Shown here: positions 32,953 to 45,600 of the stretch, one piece after another | How positions within the stretch are numbered: position 1 is the stretch's first letter | Layout of the letters: each line of letters begins with the position of its first letter | NCBI GenBank assembly: GCA_003260075.1 | Contig: QLIY01000083.1 | Span: forward strand, 1-64,000 | DNA from: Phallusia mammillata | Taxonomy: Eukaryota; Chordata; Ascidiacea; Phlebobranchia; Ascidiidae | Length of the DNA stretch: 64,000 bases | Direction of reading: 5' to 3' | Notes under the pieces: model-generated | Database searches by the model: none | Seen by the model: only the letters and a program-made list of their open reading frames with translations | Told to the model about the DNA's origin: nothing | Translations under genes and position numbers: made by a program

Positions 32953-33081
32953 CATGGTAATTTTTCCCTTTCTTTCCAATAACGCCAATAACAAAATACA
33001 GTCTGAATAACCTGACGAACGAATACTTTCGTAAATGTGTTCCATAGGCACATTATAAGGCAAAGCGGAGATTTCTCCAGA
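32953..33081 (-). CDS. Candidate exon, unknown gene
   Basis: 43 codons between an AG acceptor (weak pyrimidine tract) and a GTACGT donor. The peptide has protein-like content (PMEHIYESIRSSGYSDCIL, then LALLERKGKITM). A Met in good context (GCCTATGG) would also allow it to be a first exon. No partner exon was found. Confidence 0.25.
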
Positions 33082-36001
33082 CTATTTCGTAACTTGTGAC
33101 GTTGAGTACACGTGACTGCAACCAGTAACATCAATTCTTGTCAATAAACAGAATATTGGCAGACGACAATCAATCACCGGCTTGGGTGACACTCGTTTTC
33201 ACCACAAAACGATCGAGACGAGCGCATTAGCGGGTCGTAATCAACCTTTGAATGGGGTGGTCCTTTGCTTCTGGGAGTAAAAACGCTCCCACGGGCAAGA
33301 AATGACGCACATTGTCGACTTGGGTTACACTGGCGGTCAATACGCCGATTATTGTGAGTTTGTTGCATAAACGCAATGCAAGGCCGTGCGAACGGGATAA
33401 TTGGGAGCGGTTGGATTGAGCGGAAAATTCGAGCCGAAATGGAAGGTTGACGAAACCGGCACATACAGCATTCTGGCAACGGGATAAGTAAACTTGGCAA
33501 AGTGACAGTTACAGAAAATCTGTTTGTTATATAACGCAGTGCATTTTTATCATGCGGGTAAAATTCGGATTTCTTCTTCTTTGTCAGGTTCTAAATTGCC
33601 CCGATTTTATTTAGGTATATTAACCAGTAAGAGCAGACACAGTTTTATGTTAGTAACAAGTACTGTACATTTGTACGGTTTTAGTACTACCTTTTACAAC
33701 AATTTTGACTGCAAATATGAAGTTTTTTTGACTTCAGGAAACAACATTTTATACATATTTGCGATTTCAACTCTGCTTAAAACAAACCATAACGTCCATT
33801 TAAACTCCAAAAACCTCTTTTTCTTCACCATAAGATATCATAGGCAAAAAGGACACAGACCAATTTAGTGGCAAAATCACCACCTGACCTAAAGTGTAGG
33901 GCATGGGTAGTTAGACGGAGAAATTTTGCTTAAAAAACAAATAATTTTCGTCCGTAGTTTTTGATGACGCACAATTTAGCTAAATTTGACGAACATTTCA
34001 AAACCGGTGCAGTTGCTCTCGAATCAAACTCACAAAACAAGCAGATTTGACGTTTAACTGTCGAGCGAATGGTGTTTTCCTCTGTTTACTGCATTCTTGC
34101 AACAAACCATCATCTGATGTTACCCCGAAAACGTATGTTCGTCATTAATCTTCAAGCGAAGATTAGTCAGTTGGGGGCTAAGGGGTCGATCGCGAGTCCT
34201 TTACCTTGTTACGGGCTTTCGATCAGCCGCCTATTCGTCTTGCTTGGTGTCACCCACACTTCACATGGCAATATGGCCGTGGGGACAGCCGATGACGTCA
34301 GAGCTCGTCGATGTTGAGTGACGCCATTCGCTGTGACGCAAACGCGAGAGCTTTTCCCGACAGCTCCCCTTGCCCCCAAACCGCGTTAAGATAACAAGAA
34401 CCAGAACGTGGGCACAGTGGAGTATCGAACGCTCTGGCGGCAATCAGAATACCTCAATCAACGGCTCGTTAACACGGTGATTTTAAGGAGGGCGCGGCTG
34501 CTACGCCGGAATCTTATCACCGGGTTTCAACCTTTAACGCTGGGGGCCCATTAGACTGACCCTTAGGGGTTTGTTGCTTTTGCCTTACCCCACCCATGTG
34601 CCACGGAAAGGTCGCAAATGTGTCCAAACCCCTGGATCGTGCCCCCAAAGACCACTAGAATCACAATAAAGTCAGCGGCAAATACTGAACGGATGTCGAT
34701 GGGGAACCACCCTGACGCGTCACATCACGAATTGGAAAGTGAAGGGATTGGCAATTTCTAAGAGATTTCCAGAGAATTTTAATGTTTTGTTCAATGTTGT
34801 GGGCCTCCGTGGAAGAGATCACGTACGCGGCCCAGTTTTTCCGTAAATACCGTTCACAGCAATTATAATGGCTTTGGTGATGATCTAAAAAATTCATTAA
34901 AATATGGCAAAAAATATTCTTTCTTTCTGGGTTAAAATCAGTTAACTATCTTATATAGAACAAATATATTTCGCTTAAAAAAGCAACTTCAGAGTTGTAT
35001 AAAGCCAAGAAGATATAGCTAACTGATTTTAACCTATTATTCTATTGCAATTTTTCGCCTTTTTCAACGATTTTTAAAATCAATCGTTAAGCTATAGGAT
35101 ATGCCTAAGAGTGGAACAAGTCTGTGATATACTGCGAGTATGCAAACCAATACTCAATAGGTTCTGTATCACAACTTGAATTATCACAACGTTTACATGA
35201 ATTTGAATTCAAACAAAATATTGCAGAACTTTCCTTTCTTTATGTTAATACCCTCACATAGTTGAAACTGTAACTAATTTCTTTCAACTTCCGAAAACCC
35301 GGCGATCAAATTGTAATATCAAATAATTATCGTGTGAACGGAGACACTCGCACATGTAATGGTAATTCGTCCCCAAAATCCGGATTTCATTCACAAATTG
35401 CGTCCGAAAAATTTGTGAATGCGCTGCTTTGTGTATCACCAACTGTAATCATTTTGCCAATTCTCGGAAACGAAACGGGTTTCTGCCCGCCTCCGTAGCC
35501 ATAACTCCCCGTAATTAAGCCGAGTTAGGAAGGATTAGTTATGATAGCGCGTGTCCAAGGTGTGCTGGCGCACCGTAATCGTTTCCTATCCGACAATCCC
35601 ACGCAAAGGTTCAATTTCGTTTTGATTAGTTAAATTACTTTTGTTGGATTTTATGCCGGTGTCAAAAGGTCACTTAGCGGAATCTACGCAATTAGTGCAC
35701 CTCACAACTGCTTATTTTTGGTGGTGCGGTATGAAATCTGCCCATATATGAACCAGTAGGCATCGATTTGAAAGATTTATAAACGATTATAAACGTGCAT
35801 ATAGTTAAATTTCGACGATACTTGTCACTATCTCTGTTCTGCACCCTTTCTTCCGGCACCTGAAACTGGCCAACAAAGTTTCTTTTACTGTTGAACCCCT
35901 TTTTTTCCTAGCAAGGGTGGTTAGATTTTAGGTTCCAACTTGACCGGTTTCACCAATGGAGTCCCCCATCTTGACGGCCTAACGCGCCAACCTCGCCCTT
36001 T
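33082..36001. other. No gene identified
   Basis: Long non-coding stretch. The minus-strand frame 33174-33500 lacks splice or domain support. No RNA genes or repeat ends were recognised. Confidence 0.4.
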
Positions 36002-36070
36002 AAAGTAAGTCCCCTCCTCGTAGTAAAGTAAGTCCCCTCCTCGTAGTAAAGTAATTCCCCTCCTTGTAGT
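36002..36070. repeat. Three tandem 23-bp units
   Basis: Three head-to-tail copies of a unit containing AAGTAAGTCCCCTCCTCG; the third has two changes. Each unit contains the splice-donor-like GTAAGT in the first two copies only. Confidence 0.9.
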
Positions 36071-36289
36071 AACGGTGCTGTAGGTGCAGCGCGTTTACCA
36101 TCAATATTTACCAAATGTGCCCTCAACTTTGTCGCGCTTTATAACGTCCCAACGTTGCGTAGCTATTTTCGACTTGGTGAATATTTTAGCGCCATTGTGC
36201 TGCTACGATTTGTTTTACCTGGAGAAATAAACTCAAATTAATACGCAGTATACCGTTTGAGCCCATTTACTGCCAGCACAATATAGTTG

Positions 36290-36450
36290 TAGGTCTGTTC
36301 AGGTTTGGATTCTGGCTTCGCTTTGGCTTGATTTGGGCATGACTTCACACTGGGTCACTTTGTCGTAATTTTAGCTTGGAAATCGAACGGGCCGATTTTG
36401 TGTGTGTTTGGAATGGGTTGGGGCCCTATTTTGGGATCAGCTTACAACTC
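36290..36450. repeat. Dispersed repeat, 21490 family
   Basis: It shares the order TTTGGCTTGATTTGGGC, GACTTCACACT, GGGGCCC and TTACAACTC with the copies at 21490-22140 and 24005-24450. Confidence 0.45.
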
Positions 36451-37085
36451 TGAGCCACAAAACAGATAACGATTTTACTACACTTTGAGATCATGCAATT
36501 AATTGCAATTTTGTTCAGTTAAACACAGTCATCAATACGATTTTAAATGCATTACTTAAAAACATAATGATGATCACCACATTTTTCCCGTCGATACTAC
36601 AGTGGTTTTGAGTTACCACAATTGATTTGAACACATTCGCTGCCCATTTTAAAAGCTTTCGATGTCAAGAAGGCCCTTGCTTTCAACTTGAAATATCAAA
36701 GTGTTTGATTTAAGACTTTACTAAAACCCTGAGTTAAAACAAACTAATTTGGTCAAATACCACAAGCTGCGTTTCTTGCGCAACAAAATGTCGCCCGTCC
36801 GGTTCTCGCTTGCAACACATGCGCCCAGTGAAGCGTGGCGCTACAAACGGACACATACGTCCAATGATGCAAGCGCCATTTTGGTTTGCATCACTATGGT
36901 GTACAGCGGCTGAATACAATTTATGGTGCACTATTTGCCATTCAGTGGTTTCAATTGAAACAGTTCGACTTGTTAATCTTTAGAAGCAAAAGGTACCAAC
37001 GGAGAGATTACAACTCTTATTGAATACTTATAATTCGCCAGTTTTTGACATTTTTTGTTGTTTTATTTCCGTTGGCACCGGTGTT

Positions 37086-37296
37086 ATTATTATTTTTTAC
37101 CATCTTAAAATTAACTGCATAGCAAACGTAGTTCGACAAGAATTACATGAACCCAACAAAAGTCTGAACATAGTATTTGTAGAATAGTGCAAAGTGGCAT
37201 TGTCGTCAAAGGTCAAACCCATACGACTTCGGTAGATTTGCCGATCTCAGGAGAAAATGGAACGATATTTATGCTGCATATGCGAGTTATGATTTG
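37086..37296. repeat. Source copy of the inverted island at 52052
   Basis: This 211-bp segment recurs in reverse complement at 52052-52263 with about four differences, placed between two G runs there. No coding content is recognised. Confidence 0.9.
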
Positions 37297-37776
37297 CATA
37301 TTTGGGAATACAACCTAAAAGATATTGTTTTGTGCCTAAACTTTCTTAAACTGTTACCCGTTGTGCACAAACATCCCAAACTATTTGCTAAAAACAAAGC
37401 CAAAGTTTGAAAAATCTTGCACAATCGAGGACATTAAATTCAAGAGGGAAAAATAGCAGAGGGACTTGCAACTGTCTTTTTCACCGCAAGGACATGTTAA
37501 CCTTTCTCGTAGAGCAATGCGGTTTCGAAAGTGTTGTCACTATTCACTGACCTTATTTCGGAACCGACCACGCTGTTGTCAACCTAAACAGTCGTATTTC
37601 ACAGATTAGGTTAGTCAAAGTTGATTATGGCACTCCAAATGTGAAAAAAAGCTTGTGTCGATGTAGCACAGGTGCAAGGTGTTGATATTTAACACAAGCA
37701 AGTAATTGGGTCCTGGAGAAAAATGAAACTCCCCCGTTTGCTGTTATGGGGCCACACTGTGATTAGGCGGACACAC

Positions 37777-37938
37777 CTTGTAGGCGAAGCAGTGGAATAC
37801 GTTCGTACACATGAGTGACGAGTTTTGGTCGGGCAAAACGAGCGTCAGAAAACATAAGGAGGTCATTACCACCTGCTACAGGAAAAATGATTTTTGTCAC
37901 TTTTGAGTCCTTTTTTTCGAACGTCAGTTTTGCGCAGT
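37777..37938 (-). CDS. Candidate exon, unknown gene
   Basis: An acceptor TTTCTCCAG precedes an open frame (LTFEKKDSKVTKIIFPVAGG, then LVTHVYERIPLLRLQ) that ends at a GTGTGT donor. Composition is protein-like, but there is no family match and no linked exon. Confidence 0.2.
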
Positions 37939-39433
37939 CTGGAGAAATGCATTTAAGGTCTATGAGCTCTAATATTACAATAATAAGAGACAATCAGTGT
38001 CGGTTTTGACCTTAACCTCAAGAAACAAAAATGCCACAAAGTAATAGAACTAATCAATAAAAAGTGGACATGCCTAAATTTTGGCATAATTTCGACTTTG
38101 ACCTATTTTACGGTCATTTTTGACCAAATCGTCCAAATCACGATATTAATCACATTTTACGTGGCATTACAAAAAACCTGAACAAACGAAAGTAAAAAGC
38201 TTAGCCCTTTGTCCGGGGTATTTGTCTTGCAAAGGTAAAAGCGTTCTGCAACATGAGCGGCAATCATCGGAGCTTTTTGGGCTAATCTCGTCTTCGGGAC
38301 GCGACTTAACGAGCAGGAAATCTTCAAGTAAATAGCAAGGCGGCCTATTTCCGAGCGTTGAAACAAACAGACAACTGTGAAGCAGACACAAGTGAAGCCA
38401 CGTTCGCTCAGTGGTTCCCACAGTTAAAAAGTTGGGCACCAACAAATCAGGCTGCTGGCCGTGCGATTCAGTTTCGATACTTACAGAGAAATTTACGGTG
38501 ACGTTTGGGCCAAATCTGCACAACAAATAAGCAACTGCTCGACCGGGAAAGCGGGCCATTGTGTCAATGCCAACTAACTAATGTCACTGGTTACCTGAGA
38601 ACGCCGGGCAAAGCGCCATGTAATGTTTCGCTTCCAGGTGCGTCATCTTTGTTGACTGCAGCGCACCACAAACGAACGCACAAGAGGCTGAGCAGCATGT
38701 AATAACGGATTACCCCGTTCCATCACCTGCTGAGGACAAACCTTAGCATTGGTTCACACCTTGGCACCTTCTGTTGGCCTAATGGCGCTAATTAAAACCG
38801 GTAAGTGCTCGCCAAACAAAAACCCTGTAAGCTGAACTGACGAACGTCACTTGAGACTGTATCGTGTACGCAATAACACCATTAGTTGACGTTACAGCAT
38901 TGCAGGTGTTACTTTTTATAGGCAGTTGTGTAATATGTCTGAGTCACGTTTCTCATCAACGCCGAGACGATCCTGTTACGGAAACAAACATTTCGCCGCA
39001 AATTAATTCCAATAACCACTGCAAAGTGGATTCGAGCGTCACAGAAGATGTTCTAATAAAGCTTATTAACAAAACGACGCCCATTGTCTTTTCACGGGGT
39101 CACTAAAGGTCAGTTGTCAAAACATGCCAAATGTGTTACTAAATGATGCCACCAACCTAGAATTTACGTACGTTATACCAGGAGCTGGTCGTAAGCGACA
39201 AAGTGCTCCATTAAGATTGTGTACAGATGACAGAGTTTGATTGACAGATTGTGGTGTGTGCGGTTTAGGCGTGAAAATTGTGTTCGGAGCATCTCCCAAC
39301 CGAGATTTTTGAGAGCTAAAGTAAACGATGGGTGGATTGTTCTAAATCGAACACCAATAAACAAACAAACCATTCGGTCTATTATAAACACATGGAGGTA
39401 TAATTAAACATAATCATTCAAACCGCCATCAAA

Positions 39434-39598
39434 AACTTGTACCTCAAAGTTAAAAATAGATTGCTTGATGGATGAAGACTAGAATGAACCTTATGTCTGT
39501 TGATTTCAGTTTAGCATTAAGTCATTCGTGCTTTAAAGTTTTGATATGTATATATTTCGCCTTAGCAGCATCATCAATACCTTATTCAAATAGAATCT
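39434..39598 (-). mobile_element. SL-headed retroposed insertion with 13-bp target duplication
   Basis: On the minus strand the insert begins AG followed by the complete Ciona spliced leader ATTCTATTTGAATAAG (39581-39596) and then GTATTGATGATGCTGC. A perfect 13-bp direct repeat AACCGCCATCAAA flanks it (39421-39433 and 39599-39611). GT directly after the leader is what the SL RNA donor site has, so the 5' part could be SL RNA. The remaining sequence of about 120 bases is longer than the short Ciona SL RNA and has no poly-A end. A retroposed SL-RNA chimera or an SL-bearing transcript copy are both possible; a functional SL RNA gene is less likely. Confidence 0.65.
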
Positions 39599-40150
39599 AA
39601 CCGCCATCAAATGTTGAAAACCACTTTTCTTCTTAATCCATTAAGCACCCCGGAACCATTTGTACAAAATACATCACAATCAATAACCTTGTGTGTATAG
39701 TTGTCTGGACGTCTATACGCCTTATTTGCTGTCTACAGTTCCATCTTCTAAGTGCGTCTGTCATCTTCTAAGTATTGTTTCCAGTAAATCAGTTCAAATT
39801 TCGTCCAGCGAAATTGGTTCCCACAGAAGGTGAATAATTGCCTACATTATATTACAACCGAAACTATTTATATTGGCCTGCAGATTTTCTTATTGTAGCA
39901 AGTGTGCGCTTATTGAACTAACACCAAAGTCTGTGATTTTAAGGCTTGTATTTTTCAGGCAACAAACGAATACAGTTTGAGACTTGTCAAAACAGCACAC
40001 TATTTTTTACCATTCTGTTTTCAACTGAAGGGCTTAAAAATCATTTTAAACCGACCTTATAATTGCAATTGGTAATTGCAGAATAAAAACTTTAAAAAAT
40101 TAACAAGCAGTGGGACTTGAACCCAACCCAATAGACGATTCCACTAAATA

Positions 40151-40308
40151 CAGTAAACGTCGCTTAAACTGGTTAATCCGGATCTTCGCCTAACTAGGAA
40201 AAAAACTTGAGGTACAAATGATTTGTAGGCTAATATGGCAAGACTTAATCGACGTCGGTTAATATGGACAAACTTTTCGGTCCAAACGGGTCCGGATTTG
40301 CCGTACTA
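40151..40308. mobile_element. Pogo/Tigger-like MITE, second copy
   Basis: It starts CAGTAAACGTCGCTTAAAC and ends GGATTTGCCGTACTA with TA on both sides. It is 158 bp, exactly as the copy at 15749-15906, and shares the internal tract ACTTGAGGTACAAATGATTT. Confidence 0.7.
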
Positions 40309-41034
40309 TATTTTCACTGCATTTTCTGTTGCCAAATGGTTTAATGCTCAAGACGTTAGGAACACTCTTTTAAGTGTATGGTGGGAAAACCGAAACGTCT
40401 GATCCATCTGGCGATAAACCGTTGTGCAAACGACCACCAGGTAACATTGCAGTGATGCGCATCGGAGAGCCTTCACCGAAAACCGATTGTTTCAACGATC
40501 ACATAAGTTAACAGAAAAGCTATAACCAACTGAAAATGGTGAAAAAGGAAACACAAAGAGAATATAGCGAAACAATACTGAAAGAGAGTAAGAAAGGATA
40601 GGAGAGAGTAGGGAAAAAACTCCATCACCTTTTGTGGTCTTTTGCTAGGTGTATGACGTTGTTTGTTTGGGTTTACGTCAACAAGGCTTTGGAAGGAAGA
40701 CACCAGAGCAGGGGGGCTTATAAATGGATGCGCATGGCTGCAGTTGGTCACTGCCCTGGACAGCTGGAACTAAAGGACAGACCGCGACCCACTGCGAAAT
40801 AGAATCCAGTATGAAAGCAGGGTACACGCTTCGATGGACATTAAGAGCGTGGGTGACGCATAAAGGACCGGATTAGGATGATTCTATGATGAGGTTGTTT
40901 ACAAACAGAATTCGGCGACGTTGTTGACAAAATGGAAAATTGCTGAACCAATTTAACAGTTTGCTTGCAATTTCAAACCAAAAGAAAAAACAATGAACAC
41001 AATGTATACTTTCGTTTTCGTTCATCTGGCAAAT

Positions 41035-41135
41035 ATATACAAGTCATCCGACGTTTCGACGTCCTATACGGGTCGTCTTTATCAAGGTTTACCCTCATCA
41101 GGGCATCAGGGTTAAAGTATATAAAATATACCTGG
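41035..41135 (-). repeat. Retroelement-like tail repeat, copy 2
   Basis: On the minus strand: CCCTGATGAGGG, then AGGACGTCGAAACGTCGG. It matches the copies at 24277 and 55381. Confidence 0.55.
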
Positions 41136-41196
41136 CAACAATACTATATTCATTAACACAATGTAATTGCACCACAAATGCCAAAATGCCACTCAC

Positions 41197-41301
41197 CACA
41201 CAAAAAATAGTCTTGAACATGTACAAAACATTGTCAATCTGTGAGGCAATTTCACAAACACAGAAGCTGACCAATGCTCCACGGCCACGCATAAGTGACA
41301 T
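41197..41301 (-). CDS. Candidate first coding exon, unknown gene
   Basis: ATG at 41301 opens 35 codons (MSLMRGRGALVSFCVCEIAS, QIDNVLYMFKTIFCV) to a strong GTGAGT donor. If the donor is ignored, the inner Met (MFKTIFCVVSGILAF) would begin a signal-peptide-like segment that runs into the tail repeat. No downstream exon was linked. Confidence 0.35.
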
Positions 41302-42477
41302 TGTGTTGTGACAGCCGTTACTGGGTAAATCTCCACCCGCGAGACACAGGTTACTGAAGGGTAAAGGCTATAGTGTCATCGGACACAACCTTTGCTCGGA
41401 GCGGCTGTCATCAAGACACACGTCCCCGTTTGTTTGTGCGCATTTAAGCGTAACGACCTCCAAGAAATCGACAACTGAAAAGGACTGGACCGCCTCTAAA
41501 GACCTTTTTGCCCCGGCTCGTATGTTGTTTATATGAGCTACAAAGCTGGACAGTACGTAAGTGAGCTATTTATAGCCCAATCTGCTTCTTTTGAATGCGT
41601 GGACAAGTGTGGGACGCATCTGACTTGTGTAAACTAAACGAGATCACTTTACAGAAATTGTATCGAAACTGCTGCAGTGGAAGGAGCATTTTGTCACTGT
41701 AAACGACGGATGTTTTGTTAAGCTGCTGTTGTCAGTCGCCAAAGTCTCACCGTATAAGCAGTTCAAGTTTTCATGCCAAATATAACTTCTGTTGACACAA
41801 ACGTTTACGTTGAGATAATCCAATCCCTTGCTGTCAGGGATAACGCACGAAGCCAGTGTAAGTTTGCGGCGTTTTATTTGTCCAATATCACCACAAAGTC
41901 CCGATTTAGATATGTGTGTATTTTATACTTCGTGTTTTCTTCCTGTCACGTATTAAATTCTCTCATGAACGAGAAAATAATAAAAAGATACAGTTAACAA
42001 CAATACATCATCCGGATAAAAACAGCAGAAAACGATTCTGAACGATTTCCATTCAAAGCGATTCGATTCCTATTACTTTGCAAACTTTTTGCAACAATCA
42101 CGAACAATCATTAGGTTGCATCAATACCCCGCAAATAAAAAACGCGCCTTGCCATGGCAAAACGTTTAAGCTATACCACATCAATTTAGGTGTTCAACCT
42201 AGGAGCAAATGTGTTTTAATTAACATCAATGGAATAATACTTATACTTTAAGTTTGTATCTCCCAGCTCGTTGCTTAGTATAGATGAAAACTTTAATCAA
42301 CCGTATGTTTATGAATTAAAATTTATGAAAACATGAAGTCATTCAACCTTTAGATTTTAAGGCATATATTTTTCTCATTTAAATTTATTCTATTTGAATT
42401 GGATGAATGTTCTAATGTTTTTATAAACTTGCATCAAATTAATACTCGTCTTTTTAGTGTCTCGCATTACCCTATAC

Positions 42478-42692
42478 CAGTAGTTCTCAAACTGTGCGTC
42501 GCGACGCCCTGATGGGTCGTTTCAATTTTCCAAGGGCGTCGCAGAATAGTTCCGTTTCGTGGCTTTTTGTTGTTGTATCAATAAACACAACTTTAATAAT
42601 AAGTTTCCTCATTACCTTTTTTTGCTGGTGCGTCGCAAGTCCAGAAAAACTTTTCCAGAGGCGTCCTAACAAAAAAAGTTTGAGAACCACTG
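42478..42692. mobile_element. hAT MITE, CAGTAGTTCTCAAACT termini
   Basis: 215 bp, inverted ends, and a perfect 8-bp target duplication CCCTATAC (42470-42477 and 42693-42700). Same terminal family and same length as 21271-21485, although the interiors differ (here GCGTCGC motifs). Confidence 0.9.
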
Positions 42693-45600
42693 CCCTATAC
42701 CACAAACATACCCTTTTGTTAAAAATATAAACTACAAAAAAACTATATTATTATATTCCAAACATGTGGAGTCCGAAAGTGTGCATTTTGTACAGCCCAA
42801 AAGTAGGCAAATTAGAATCAAACAAAATCTGCCAAAGAATGCAATCACAATGAGACATTTTGTTTACACGACCTTTGCACAATCCAGGCCAATTTGGCAA
42901 GGCTATAGTTTTCGCGGCTATTTTCATGTCAGCAATACTCACTTGCAGAGCCTGGCTTAGAAAGTAACAACGCATATTCTGAAACCGAACGTAATAGCTG
43001 CTTGGGATTTGGGGGCATTCCACACAAAATGCATAGCATCAGATTAGCGGTGGCTCGATGGATTTTGTCGGCGGCGGCATTTCACTAGAAATCATCATTT
43101 GATTGCCCTGTTTAGGTATGACGCAGGTACGGCCATTATGGCGGATCAGGGGTAAGGGTACTGACATTTTGGAATTGTGATTTAGCAGCTTCGGCGCGTG
43201 AGCCCATACGGAAAGTCGGTGCAAGCTTATAAACCCGATGGCATTTAACACAAAGCTGTGAGATATAAACAAGCACAATGATACTTGTGTGTTCCCATTT
43301 GCAAAGTCCAAAGGCGGCTTAAATGAGATTTAGAGATTTGAAATATCGTTATATATCCCGCACACATAAAATTGTCGGTAAAAAAAAACTGTTGATACGT
43401 TGCAGAAATAAATTTAGACGCGTCTTTTTGTGATCCCCATAATTTTCCTAAAAAGCCTATGTGGCGTAACTACAATGTGTGTACGCCAGCGCCACACACG
43501 GCGCCGCTATATCGGTCAGCGTAGGATTCTTTAGATGCTAAATTAAGATGCTATCTCCGTAGAACAAAAGTTGGCGTTCCGATAAAATTGCAGTCTGAAC
43601 GGTGATAACAACATCTACAGAGGAGTCACGTTAATAGGGGATTTAAAGTCATTACGCATATCAGGTTGTCATCTTGTTCGACGCCGAACGCAGGTCACAA
43701 TTGCATGACGTAGTAATAACTGTTCCAGGTCTGCATAGGTTATCCAGGGTTACGATGTTTTGTTATGCCATTACGGTACCCTCTCCCAATGGGCGGAGAG
43801 TGGGCGATTACTTAAACCAACTGCCCACACCCAGCTATGCCCTGTTCTGACGCAACCCCGGCACGTTGCAGCAGTTTCGGGACAAAAATAGACCAGAAAT
43901 TTGCGCGTGCCGGCAACTGCCCCAATTTGTAACCCCCTGCGCGTTATCTTATCGAACGTAGGATTTGCTTCACTGGACTGAGTTCTGAGAATTTTGTATA
44001 TTTTTGTATGCGGCATTATACCAGACGCATTTAACAGTGAATCGGGTTCACGTGTTAAATACATGCTTCGTGGTATAAGCGTCCGTTCAGATTTTCAAAT
44101 AGTCTTGGCACACAAAATTAACAACTGAAAAACTCTTTGTGTTCTATCAGGATCCTTTTTGTTTTGATTTTTGAATAAACAAAACAGGTCTGCAAACGTT
44201 CACGATGTTCGGAAGGATCTTACAATGTTTTAACCCACATTTTTAGAATAAGTTTTTTCCTACTCCATACTATTTTATTAGTATACATTTATATTTTACA
44301 ACCAATGGTTATGTAGAAGCAAAAAATGACACAAAACATTTAAGGAAAGAGAAACAATGACACTGTAGGGTAACGGAGTCACCACAAAATGTTATTTATG
44401 CCGCAATACCAATGAGATGGTTACAAAAGATCTGCATTTAAAGTGCAAGCTTGTGTTGCAAATATTAAATGGAAAGAGAGTCGATAACAAAATGGAGGAA
44501 CCTTTAATTCAGGTTGGCGTTTTTGAACCACGAGTCATCCTAATTTTCATATAAAACATCAAATGAAAAATAGAACTAATGTCACATGAAAATTGATTTT
44601 GACACGCAAATTTCCCATTTTTTCGCAACTTTCCCCTTATTTCGACGGAGGTGGCACTCCTGTGGTGTACCACATTACAACGTTTAAAAAACTGGTTCCT
44701 TAATGGTTCAATATACCGAAAAGCAAGATATATGCCGAGTTTTTCTGTGGTCTGCACGAACTGGAGTCCAACTGCATTGATCGTTCGAACTTAAGCCATT
44801 ACCTGGATGTTACCAGGCCTAAGGAAGCCGCATCAATCGCTTGCAAATGTTAAGGAAGAGATTAGATGTGGCAGCGTTCAATTACACAGTGGTGAGCGAG
44901 GGCTGTTTGCCCGGCGATAAACACGCTATTTTTGGCCATATTCCCACAATCGGGTTATTAAAGAGGCCAAAGTGCAACCCTTCACTATGCGGTTAAGCCT
45001 AAACATCGATGCGATATGAAAAATTGGGTAAGAGGTAAAACATATTAAAACGCGAGTAATTAAATGTTAAAAAAAAATCAGATATTTTGCTGAAAGCTCC
45101 TCGAAAAAAAAGAATCCCAACCAGAAACAAACAAGCAAGTATGTTAGTATATAAGAATCGTATTCGCTGTTTTAAAGTATTGAATCAAGTCTGCACTGCA
45201 GCAAACATAATTCTCACTATTTGTATATATTAAGATTATTATTTTTTGACTCCACTCCCCAGATTAGTATATTTCATTTTTACAGATTAATTTAACGTCT
45301 ACAACATAGAAAAAATATGCCCAACATTTTGAGGGGAATATTCCTTTCGAATAGAGAATTTTGCACAAAACACCACAAGTGGCACGAATTCCGTATCGCA
45401 ACGACCAACACACGACTGGAAGGTGCTTCTCCGAATTCCAAGTCACACACCAAGGTCGACTTGGGCTTTGGGTGACCTTGAGCCACGTGACCGGCGGTAA
45501 ACAAAACGTGACAACGGGGAGGAGGAGTATACTAGCAGTCTCCAACATTCCGGGACCTAAGCTTTTCTCACACTGTGCAAATCCCTGCCTGGGCCGCAAG

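Noticed and set aside
38167-38559. 130-aa minus-strand frame with a good acceptor and GTAAGT donor inside
   Set aside because: The splice-bounded part is only 31 nt and no flanking exon in phase was found; the long frame itself reads through the intron-like part.
42387-42399. 13-base match to the spliced leader (ATTCTATTTGAAT)
   Set aside because: It diverges before the last three leader bases and I found no flanking target duplication, so chance in AT-rich DNA is plausible.
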